Shown one piece after another: positions 1-5,693 of a DNA stretch of 6,014 nucleotides. The first letter of the stretch is position 1; every line of letters starts with the position of its first letter. The notes below the pieces were generated by a model that worked only from the letters and a program-made list of their open reading frames with translations, was not told where the DNA came from and did no database searches. Made by a program: the position numbers and the translations under genes. Source of the stretch: Gammaproteobacteria bacterium (GTDB taxonomy: Bacteria > Pseudomonadota > Gammaproteobacteria > UBA6429 > Thiohalophilaceae); contig QILH01000225.1 of NCBI GenBank assembly GCA_003233255.1, forward strand, positions 1-6,014. Direction: 5' to 3'.

Positions 1-369
1 ACGGGGTTCCATGATGAGCTCAGCGACAATGTTAGGTAAATTTAATTCAGTCAGGCCAGGCACCTGCCATTTTATCTGGCGAACGACCATGGCTTCTTCA
101 CCCCGTTGCCGAAACAGGTTTATCCGAAAGCGACCGATGTCTTTGATGCTAAAGGCCGTATCAAGTTCTAATTCATCTTCAAATTCTTTAATCTGATGCT
201 CATTTAATAGATCCGGAAGCAACTCGCGAATCGCACCCTCGGGCAGGATATTTTTACCGATGGGGGCGGTAACACCCTCAATTTTGATGTTAACAGGAGC
301 GCCAGGAGAGAAAAATAGATCCGAGGCCTCACGTTCGACCATTAATTTTAAGAAGGGGCTGATATCCAC
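1..369 (-). CDS. pilU: PilT/PilU-family type IV pilus retraction ATPase, N-terminal part (cut by the window edge)
   Basis: PilT and PilU are cytoplasmic hexameric ATPases that pull pilin subunits out of type IV pili and power twitching motility. The 123 visible codons match the PAS-like N-terminal domain of the family. Near the start is LKLMVEREASDLFFSPGAP (about residues 7-25), which aligns with the SDLF/SDLH signature, and further on are GRFRINLFRQRG and MVVRQI. The alignment from memory is closer to PilU than PilT. The Walker A and B boxes of the core would lie beyond position 1, so ATPase activity cannot be judged here. The start is GTG at 369-367, supported by an AAGGA ribosome site (380-376) six bases upstream and by matching the family's usual N-terminus. 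The gene is divergent from the FG-GAP lipoprotein, and no pilT lies directly upstream. PilT is the main alternative name. Confidence 0.88.
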   Translation of the reverse strand, partial: MDISPFLKLMVEREASDLFFSPGAPVNIKIEGVTAPIGKNILPEGAIRELLPDLLNEHQIKEFEDELELDTAFSIKDIGRFRINLFRQRGEEAMVVRQIKWQVPGLTELNLPNIVAELIMEPR

Positions 370-569
370 TTGAGTTCCTTTTATAACATAAGCATACTTT
401 TAGTCAGAGCATGGTAACGCGAGCCCTTATTCCAACATAGGTTAAATATCACACTATGCAAATCTATTTATAAATTTTCGGTGTCGGTGGGGGGAAATAC
501 GGCAGAAATTCCAAATTAGCTATGAAAGTGGCTTTTTGCGACAGATTTGGCTTGCTCAACCTTTGTATC

Positions 570-598
570 TGTACCAGAGTTTAAATAAAGCATAAAAT
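570..598 (+). promoter_or_regulatory. Weak sigma70-like promoter candidate for the FG-GAP lipoprotein
   Basis: A TGTACC box (570-575) and a TAAAAT box (593-598) are separated by 17 bases and would give a leader of about 33 nt. The -35 box matches the consensus at only three of six bases, so this is a guess from spacing and position. The remainder of the 268-bp divergent gap (370-637) shows no gene and no strong hairpin. Confidence 0.22.
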
Positions 599-637
599 AG
601 AACCTGTATTGGCAGTTAACTGGCGCATAAACACACC

Positions 638-2032
638 ATGATAAAGACTCGTTCATCAATAATCGTTTTCCTGCTTTTTGCCATCTTTTCGCTGCTGTTC
701 GGCTCCGGATGTACGCGCTCGTCGTCAACCGAAGTCAGTTCGGAGCAAAAAATAAATGAACTGCAGGGGAATTTTACTGCAGCACTCGCGGATGATGATC
801 AATTTGGTCGCTCAGTTGCCCACATTGGCGATCTCGAAGGCGATGGGGTTACCGACCTGGCCGTGGGCATGCCTTTTGCTGACGATGGCGGTACCGATCG
901 CGGTGCTGTCTGGGTACTGTTTATGGATAACAATGGGCAGGTTGATGTACAACAGAAAATTTCGAATACGGTGGGCGGATTTAGTGGTGGACTGGATAAC
1001 GACGATCAATTTGGCGCCAGCGTAGCCGCTATCGGTGATTTAAATAACGACGCCGTGCTCGATCTGGTCGTCGGTGTGCCCGGAGATGACGATGGTGGTA
1101 CGGATCGTGGAGCTCTGTGGGTTCTTTTCCTAAACAGTGACGGGACAGTTAACTCAGAGCAGAAAATTGCCTCCGGGCTGGGTGGATTTGGTGGTGTACT
1201 GGATGATGGCGATCGATTTGGTAGTGCCGTCGCGAATATCGGTGATCTGAACAGTGACGGTATTACTGACATTGCAGTGGGGGTTGCGCTGGATGATGAT
1301 GGCGGCACTAATCGTGGTGCGGTTTGGATCTTGTTTATGAATTCTGACGGCACGGTTTCCGCTGAGCAAAAGATTTCACAATCGACGGGCAGTTTCGCGG
1401 GAACGCTTGATGACAATGATCTGTTTGGCAGTTCGGTCGCACGCATTGGTGATTTGAATGGAGATGGAATCTCTGAACTTGCGGTGGGGAGCAGCGGTGA
1501 TGATGATGGCGGAGCTGAGCGTGGCGCGCTCTGGATCCTGTTTATGAACGCGAACGGTACCGTTAGTACAGAACAAAAAATATCACAAATCAGCGGACTG
1601 TTTGATGGCACATTAAATGATGGTGATGAGTTTGGTAATGCCGTGACCAGTCTGGGTGATATTGATAACGATGGATACGACGATATTGTTGTGGGGGCCA
1701 GATTCAATGACGATGGTGGCCTTGATCGTGGTGCGGTGTGGATATTATTTTTAGATAAGGATGGCAAGGTGTATTCCTCTATCAAAATCTCGGATATATC
1801 GGGTAATTTTAACGGCACTTTAGTCGATGATGATCAATTTGGATATGCCCTTACCAGTATCGGTGACCTCGATGGTGATGGATTCGGAGATCTGGCGGTG
1901 ACCGCCAGTGGTGATGAAGGCGGAGGTTTAGATCGCGGAGCCTTATGGATTCTGTTTATGGCGCGGAATGAAAGTGGGGTAGAGTTTGATGGTGACATAG
2001 ATCTGGGACAGTTGTTTAGCGGCAACCGCTAA
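638..2032 (+). CDS. Secreted lipoprotein with six FG-GAP (integrin-alpha-like) beta-propeller repeats
   Basis: The protein (464 aa) begins with a basic N-region, a hydrophobic stretch (residues 8-21) and GSGC, giving a probable lipid-attached Cys25. The GSG before the cysteine is a looser lipobox than the usual LAGC. Residues 36-449 are six back-to-back 69-residue repeats with no spacers, followed by a 15-residue tail. Each repeat carries D-D-x-FG, then IGDL-x-x-D-G-x-x-D-hAVG, which resembles the calcium-binding loop of FG-GAP blades, then a DGG-x-x-RGAhWhLF signature. Repeat 2 has Ala for the loop Gly and repeat 4 ends the loop in Glu. FG-GAP repeats form beta-propeller blades, so an envelope-attached propeller with a binding or adhesive role is likely; its ligand is unknown. 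No enzyme domain is present. An in-frame TAA at 617-619 limits the start; ATG 638 has only a poor Shine-Dalgarno. Confidence 0.9.
   Translation: MIKTRSSIIVFLLFAIFSLLFGSGCTRSSSTEVSSEQKINELQGNFTAALADDDQFGRSVAHIGDLEGDGVTDLAVGMPFADDGGTDRGAVWVLFMDNNGQVDVQQKISNTVGGFSGGLDNDDQFGASVAAIGDLNNDAVLDLVVGVPGDDDGGTDRGALWVLFLNSDGTVNSEQKIASGLGGFGGVLDDGDRFGSAVANIGDLNSDGITDIAVGVALDDDGGTNRGAVWILFMNSDGTVSAEQKISQSTGSFAGTLDDNDLFGSSVARIGDLNGDGISELAVGSSGDDDGGAERGALWILFMNANGTVSTEQKISQISGLFDGTLNDGDEFGNAVTSLGDIDNDGYDDIVVGARFNDDGGLDRGAVWILFLDKDGKVYSSIKISDISGNFNGTLVDDDQFGYALTSIGDLDGDGFGDLAVTASGDEGGGLDRGALWILFMARNESGVEFDGDIDLGQLFSGNR
743..1984 (+). repeat. Six tandem 207-bp units encoding the FG-GAP blades
   Basis: Units start at 743, 950, 1157, 1364, 1571 and 1778, each exactly 69 codons with no insertion or deletion. 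Protein similarity between units is high, while third-codon positions differ widely; for example, the DGG-TxRGA stretch of units 2 and 3 uses mostly different codons. This points to old duplications kept by selection rather than recent expansion. It is a coding repeat, not a CRISPR array or an intergenic repeat. Confidence 0.92.
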
Positions 2033-2034
2033 TC

Positions 2035-2063
2035 TTCAATCCTGGCAACACTACACCTATTAT
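2035..2063 (+). promoter_or_regulatory. Sigma70-like promoter candidate for the small gene at 2103
   Basis: TTCAAT (2035-2040) and TATTAT (2058-2063) are separated by 17 bases. The -10 matches the consensus at five of six bases and the -35 at three. The predicted start near 2070 would give a leader of about 33 nt. It lies in the short gap just after the FG-GAP gene, where no terminator hairpin is visible, so read-through from that gene is an alternative. Confidence 0.33.
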
Positions 2064-2102
2064 ATTCTTAAGCTGATTTAACTGTTGGATAAAAATTTAC
2101 AA

Positions 2103-2378
2103 ATGCCATCTGATCCCAGCAAGCTTTTAAAAAAACATAATAAACTGACTCATTCCGATATGTTTAAAGTTACGTCGCATGTGCAACGATGTGATGGCGA
2201 CTGGATAGTCAATACAATTATGGTTGAGGGTCATGAAGTCCCATTTAAGTTTAAACGCAAAGACGAGTATAAAAATGTAAAAGGTGCGCGTGTAAACATG
2301 ACGTATTATCCGGTAGTAGAATCCATAGCCGGTTTAGAATTTGAGATCATGAAAGTAGTCAGGATTAAGATTGCCTGA
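2103..2378 (+). CDS. Small conserved-looking protein of unknown function (91 aa)
   Basis: I do not recognise a named family. The protein has a basic N-terminal segment (PSKLLKKHNKLTHSD) followed by what looks like a compact beta-rich domain: VQRCDGDWIVNTIMVEG, then EVPFKFKRKDEY, KGARVNMTYYP and an EFEIMKVVRIKI end. The alternating strand pattern suggests a small barrel such as an OB-like fold, but this is inference from pattern only. There is no signal peptide or membrane segment, so it is probably cytoplasmic. ATG 2103 is preferred over an in-frame TTG at 2085, since neither has a strong ribosome site and the six extra residues (MDKNLQ) add nothing recognisable. The stop codon lies inside the left arm of the downstream hairpin. 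Ordinary codon use and an intact, convergent gene arrangement support a real gene. Confidence 0.72.
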   Translation: MPSDPSKLLKKHNKLTHSDMFKVTSHVQRCDGDWIVNTIMVEGHEVPFKFKRKDEYKNVKGARVNMTYYPVVESIAGLEFEIMKVVRIKIA

Positions 2379-2410
2379 CCCAGACCGCGTTACCGTCTGG
2401 GTCAGGCAAT
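2370..2410. terminator. Strong hairpin between convergent genes, probable rho-independent terminator
   Basis: ATTGCCTGACCCAGAC (2370-2385) pairs perfectly with 2395-2410 around a nine-base loop, giving a GC-rich 16-bp stem. On the plus strand it is followed by a T-rich stretch (GCTTTAGTTTAATTTT). On the minus strand, where it lies 22 bases past the stop of the exported protein, the following sequence is less T-rich, so termination is probably stronger for the plus-strand gene. The left arm contains the TGA stop of the 2103 gene. Confidence 0.8.
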
Positions 2411-2432
2411 GCTTTAGTTTAATTTTAAAAGT

Positions 2433-3245
2433 TTAGAGTAATGGTTCGTATTCCTTAATTTTCTTCTGCGCAAAATCTTTACGTTCTTGTGCTTCTTTTA
2501 CTTTATAGCCTTTCGGGAAGTCTCTTAAATAACCATTTATCTCGCTTATCATGCCGCGTAAATAGTTTACCTTGAGGTGAATTTTGGTCGCGTCATTGTA
2601 TTTACGCCACTTCTCATCGACGTACTGGTAAGTGCGCTTATCTTTTTCATTGATGGCCGCTTGAGTCCAGTATGTCATTAATTGTTTGAGCTTTTTGTTT
2701 TTAGGATAGGATACCAGTGAATCTTGCAGATAGCTTTTTACCGCATAGGCGGCATCCAGTTTTTTGTTACTAAAATATTTTATTAATTCGGTTTGAGTAT
2801 CGCCCAACATAATGATACCTAAATTGTACCCGGAAATCTCTGGGGCAATAATATGTAGCATATTTCCGTCGGCGACTGAGTCGTCAAGGGTAAATTCATA
2901 CATATCTTTTTTGCCCATGGGTTTAACGCTATAGTTGACCTCGTGGATTTTTATTGTGGTTTGAACAGGGCGTAATTCAATACGATAATTTCCTGTGTTA
3001 AAATCACTTGAGTAAACGATGAGTTTTACCTTTTTGGAATTACGTATGACCGAAGGAATTTCATTAAGGAATTTGAAGTTGGCAAAATTGTCACGATGTT
3101 TGTAAGGCGTGACTTTAACATAACCATTTTTTGCGACAACATATACGCCATACGAATCAATTTTTTTGACGGTTTTGGCTGAGCTATAACCGGATATGCC
3201 TAATAAAATAGATGAAACTACGAGCCAGTGTATCAGTTTGTTCAT
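2433..3245 (-). CDS. Exported protein of unknown function
   Basis: The protein (270 aa) starts with a clear Sec signal peptide: MNK, a hydrophobic core (about residues 5-18) and a probable cleavage after SSA (residue 23). There is no lipobox, so a soluble periplasmic or secreted protein is expected. The mature part falls into two regions by eye. Residues 28-150 are beta-like, with alternating stretches such as YGVYVVAKNGYVKV, KKVKLIVYSS and NYRIELRP. Residues 151-270 are probably helical and rich in Lys, Tyr and Glu. The overall composition is strongly basic. I recognise no catalytic motif or family. The start is well supported: AGGGGA (3256-3251) lies five bases before the ATG. It is the last gene of the minus-strand group and ends against the shared hairpin at 2370-2410. 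The gap upstream contains a palindrome and a possible promoter. Confidence 0.85.
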   Translation of the reverse strand: MNKLIHWLVVSSILLGISGYSSAKTVKKIDSYGVYVVAKNGYVKVTPYKHRDNFANFKFLNEIPSVIRNSKKVKLIVYSSDFNTGNYRIELRPVQTTIKIHEVNYSVKPMGKKDMYEFTLDDSVADGNMLHIIAPEISGYNLGIIMLGDTQTELIKYFSNKKLDAAYAVKSYLQDSLVSYPKNKKLKQLMTYWTQAAINEKDKRTYQYVDEKWRKYNDATKIHLKVNYLRGMISEINGYLRDFPKGYKVKEAQERKDFAQKKIKEYEPLL

Positions 3246-3292
3246 GTTATTCCCCTGATAAAAAAGATGTTATTGGTTTAGGTAAATTTTTA

Positions 3293-3306
3293 CGCAGTAT
3301 ACTGCG
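3293..3306. promoter_or_regulatory. Perfect 14-bp palindrome overlapping a -10-like hexamer
   Basis: CGCAGTATACTGCG is an exact inverted repeat in the 96-bp gap between the TrhA gene and the exported-protein gene. Read on the minus strand it contains TATACT, a good -10 match, about 50 bases before the ATG at 3245. No convincing -35 lies 16-18 bases upstream, which would fit a promoter helped by an activator or blocked by a dimeric repressor. A short hairpin (five pairs, TATA loop) acting as a weak terminator after TrhA is the alternative; no clean U-run follows. Confidence 0.38.
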
Positions 3307-3341
3307 ACACAGCTATTAAACGCCAGAAAATGCAAATTGGT

Positions 3342-4028
3342 TTAATTGTGGAATGAAATATTTTGTCGTTTTGAGAACTGAAATATAAACATAAAATGAA
3401 AACTGATGCCAAATAAGACAAAAATATGAAAAATCTCGTGCGGACCGATGATGCCATCGATTAAAACAGGCGTGCGCAGGAACTCAAATATTGCGCCGAT
3501 GGTGTAGGCGAGCGCTCCGAAGATAAGGTATTTAATAAACTTAAAATGAAAACGTCGATACAATAATATACCGGTTAATGCCCCGACCCAGCCCAGGCCC
3601 AGATACAAACTCAGGCTGAGCCATTCAGAAAAGTCATCAAAATAGATTGATTTTAGTACTATGCCGCTGATTGCAATTGTCCAGACAAATAACAGCACTC
3701 CCCAGCGCAGGCTGCGTTTAAATAAAATACCATGTACCGGGGTAAATGTTCCGGCAATTAAAAAAAAGATACCGGCATGATCAAGTCGTTGCAATACTGC
3801 ACGTGCAGTACCTCCGGGTTCCAATAAATGGAATACACCACTCATGGCAAGTAAGAATACGACGGAAAATACAAAAATGGCCAAGGCCAGGACACGCGCA
3901 TGACTGCTGCGGCCGCGGATCATTAGCCAAACACCCAGGGCAAAAAATATCCCTGCTGCGATCAGGTGGGACAGGGAGCTAAAGGGCTCACTGAAACCAG
4001 GAATAGAAATGATATTAGTGGAGGGCAT
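3342..4028 (-). CDS. trhA: PAQR-family membrane protein, TrhA / hemolysin III type
   Basis: The protein has 228 residues, within the usual size of bacterial hemolysin III/TrhA proteins, and about seven hydrophobic helices (roughly 20-37, 46-68, 84-102, 108-124, 137-156, 163-183, 198-217). All the family landmarks are visible: SLSHLIAAG (residues 18-26), S63-x3-H67 in helix 2, D83-H84 at the head of helix 3, GAxAYTIGA (171-179), and H197-x3-H201 in helix 7. In PAQR proteins the His and Asp residues form a metal site, usually zinc, and the fold relates to adiponectin receptors. Bacterial members are linked to membrane lipid homeostasis; the hemolysin name comes from heterologous expression and does not imply a toxin. 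The ATG at 4028 has no strong ribosome site. It follows the J-domain gene after 49 bp with no clear promoter, so cotranscription is likely. Confidence 0.92.
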   Translation of the reverse strand: MPSTNIISIPGFSEPFSSLSHLIAAGIFFALGVWLMIRGRSSHARVLALAIFVFSVVFLLAMSGVFHLLEPGGTARAVLQRLDHAGIFFLIAGTFTPVHGILFKRSLRWGVLLFVWTIAISGIVLKSIYFDDFSEWLSLSLYLGLGWVGALTGILLYRRFHFKFIKYLIFGALAYTIGAIFEFLRTPVLIDGIIGPHEIFHIFVLFGISFHFMFIFQFSKRQNISFHN

Positions 4029-4077
4029 ATGGCTTTTGGTGCTCTATAAGGTGTTCGAATCAGGCAAGAATATGTAC

Positions 4078-4914
4078 TTATTTCCTGGCTTTTAATTTGT
4101 TGTCGAGTTTAATCCATGATTTTACCCGTCCGTCCTGAAAATGAACTTCGGATTGACCATAATACCAGATGTTACCAATCGTTTTGGTTGGCACACCCTG
4201 GATTTCAAATACGCGTCCACCGGTATCGCCATAGGTAAAATATTTAGAGTCTTCCGGCTCTTTATAAATACCCAAAGTTGAGCTGGGAGCAAAGGCGGAC
4301 GTTCTTTCTTTTACCGCAAATGGACTTTTGGCTCTGGTCGAGTCGCCTTCATTTTGTTTTTCAGTAGGTTCTGTTGTTGACGTAACTCCATTCGGATTAG
4401 GAGATGTTTTTATTGCGTCGGATTGTTTCATGGCGATCATGGTTTTCTCATTAGTGCTATTTTGAAAAATACTGTCAAACGAGTAAAAAACGATAATTAC
4501 CAGCAAAAGGCCAGAGATCCAGATCAGTCCGGCCATGGTCTTTTTGGGAACAGGTTTTTGATATCGGGGTTCTGCCGCGCTTGATTTTATTGGAGGTTCA
4601 CGATGCGAAGGACGGACACTGGCTCCTGTGGTTTTAGATTGAGTCGTATTGGTATTCGAAAAAGGCTTTGCTATCACTTTAGGTGATATGTAGCCGGGCA
4701 GATGGCCGTGTTGTTTATAGTAGTTTGTTAAAATCGAATAGGCCGTGTTTAAGGCTTGCATTTTTTTTTCGGCTTTTTCCTGTAACAATACAGAGGCCTG
4801 TTGGTGTCGATCAGGATGCCATTGTTTTACCGCCATCCGATAGGCGAGTTTGATATCCTGACCTGACGAATCAGGCGCAAGATTTAATAGACTTAAACAT
4901 TCCCGTGAATTCAT
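4078..4914 (-). CDS. Membrane-anchored J-domain (DnaJ-like) protein with a C-terminal periplasmic domain
   Basis: The protein (278 aa) has three parts. Residues 5-66 form a J domain, with the diagnostic HPD at 33-35 between a basic helix (IKLAYRMAVKQW) and the KMQALNTAYSIL helix; HPD is needed to stimulate Hsp70/DnaK ATPase. A polar, Ser/Thr/Pro-rich linker (about 75-125) leads to one transmembrane helix (about 127-146) preceded by PVPKK, which predicts the N-terminus inside. After another disordered stretch comes a small outer domain (about 213-270) with YFTYGDTGGRVFEIQGVPT and WYYGQSEVHFQDGRVKSW. That second motif resembles a short repeat I remember from other bacterial proteins, but I cannot name it. 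There are no G/F-rich, zinc-finger or substrate-binding regions of true DnaJ, so this is a specialised cochaperone recruiting DnaK to the inner membrane. The start at 4914 places the J domain directly at the N-terminus; its ribosome site is weak. Confidence 0.88.
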   Translation of the reverse strand: MNSRECLSLLNLAPDSSGQDIKLAYRMAVKQWHPDRHQQASVLLQEKAEKKMQALNTAYSILTNYYKQHGHLPGYISPKVIAKPFSNTNTTQSKTTGASVRPSHREPPIKSSAAEPRYQKPVPKKTMAGLIWISGLLLVIIVFYSFDSIFQNSTNEKTMIAMKQSDAIKTSPNPNGVTSTTEPTEKQNEGDSTRAKSPFAVKERTSAFAPSSTLGIYKEPEDSKYFTYGDTGGRVFEIQGVPTKTIGNIWYYGQSEVHFQDGRVKSWIKLDNKLKARK

Positions 4915-5199
4915 GTGTACTTTTACACTGGTTATAATTATCCTGGTGGGATGCCGAAATTTACTATCAGGCCGTTCCCATTTTGTGTGCAGAATTATAA
5001 TCGATTTGAAGCGGTATAAGTGACAATATCAGTAATTTTAGGCTGATTATGACGAGTCAGGCATACAAAAACATTACACGAAGGCGAGATTATTAATCGC
5101 AAATTTAGCTCCGTATCTGATAGACGTGCCGAATGTTCACTGCGCTGGTTAACCGACAAAACAGGGCCTGTCTGAGTGTATATGCTGATCCAGTCGAAC
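4915..5199. other. Intergenic stretch without a convincing gene
   Basis: These 285 bp separate the SRPBCC gene from the J-domain gene. Only tiny open frames occur (22 codons from ATG 4951, 15 codons from ATG 5048), neither with a persuasive ribosome site. The sequence holds AT-rich spots, including ATTATAAT at 4994-5001, which gives an exact TATAAT on both strands. A minus-strand promoter for the J-domain gene may lie here, but no good -35 is found at normal spacing. A short inverted repeat (ACAGG-G-CCTGT, 5161-5171) followed on the minus strand by TTTTG could be a very weak terminator after the SRPBCC gene. Confidence 0.6.
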
Positions 5200-5649
5200 C
5201 TATTTTATATAGTTCTCCAGTTGGCTAAGGCAGCCCGTCCAGCCTTCGGAATGCAGATCGGACAATTCCTGTGAGGCCAGTTTTTCATGGGTAAGTGTCA
5301 TCTCCGTTTTACCATCAATTTCCCGGAGATCAATGGTTACCAGTGAATTCACGTTTTGCTCATCACTCTCCCATTTCCAGGTGAACACCAGTTGATCATA
5401 CGGTTTTAGCTCGACATATTCTCCGTGCGTGATATGAGATGTGCCATCCGGTTCAAGCATTTCAATTCGGTATTGACCGCCAACGTGCAGCTCCAGTTGG
5501 TGGACAATAGTGTTCATTTCGCTATTAGGGGCGAACCAGCTAATGAGCGCTTCTTTCTGTGTCCATGCCTCATAAATGGATTTTTTTGATGCATTTAGTC
5601 GGCGGGTCATGGTTAATGAATAATTCTCAATTGCACTCAAGGTTTCCAT
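5200..5649 (-). CDS. SRPBCC-superfamily protein, AHSA1-like (START/Bet v1 fold)
   Basis: The protein (149 aa) has the length and landmarks of the AHSA1/CalC-type SRPBCC family: an N-terminal strand SLTMTRRLNASKKSIYEAWT (about 11-30), SWFAP (37-41), VGGQYRIEM (56-64), HGEYVELKPYDQLVFTWKW (75-93), LTHEKL (119-124) and the end motif EGWTGCLSQLENYI (135-148). These proteins fold into a deep hydrophobic pocket that binds lipids, aromatics or other small ligands; AHSA1 is a family name and does not show an Hsp90 role here. No signal peptide is present, so it is cytoplasmic. The start is firm: AAGGAG (5662-5657) lies seven bases before the ATG. It follows the ArsR gene by 44 bp on the same strand, so the two are almost certainly one operon, with ArsR as the likely controller. 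The ligand is unknown. Confidence 0.92.
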   Translation of the reverse strand: METLSAIENYSLTMTRRLNASKKSIYEAWTQKEALISWFAPNSEMNTIVHQLELHVGGQYRIEMLEPDGTSHITHGEYVELKPYDQLVFTWKWESDEQNVNSLVTIDLREIDGKTEMTLTHEKLASQELSDLHSEGWTGCLSQLENYIK

Positions 5650-5693
5650 ATTATTTCTCCTTTGTTGGTTTGCTACACTACTGCCCGCTAAAT

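Noticed and set aside
381..414. CTGACT / TATAAA promoter-like pair just before pilU on the minus strand
   Set aside because: The -10 would lie about ten bases from the GTG and touch the ribosome site, leaving no room for a normal leader.
489..494. G6 tract as a phase-variation switch
   Set aside because: Only six bases long, and not within a gene or a convincing promoter spacer.
516..728. Minus-strand 70-codon frame over the start of the lipoprotein gene
   Set aside because: It overlaps the signal-peptide coding region and has no protein-like pattern or good ribosome site.
1006..1818. 270-codon open frame on the minus strand inside the FG-GAP gene
   Set aside because: It mirrors the 207-bp repeats, so the absence of stops in one unit is copied to the others. 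Its product is Ser/Pro-rich low complexity, with no ribosome site or family.
743..1984. CRISPR array or satellite DNA
   Set aside because: The 207-bp periodicity is in frame, codes for conserved FG-GAP blades, and has no repeat-spacer structure.
2085..2102. TTG start for the small gene, adding six residues
   Set aside because: A rare start codon with no better ribosome site than ATG 2103.
5053..5175. Plus-strand open frame with a protein-like end (SDRRAECSLRWLTDKTGPV)
   Set aside because: No start codon or ribosome site and bounded by a stop at 5050-5052. It could be a gene remnant, but nothing recognisable supports that.
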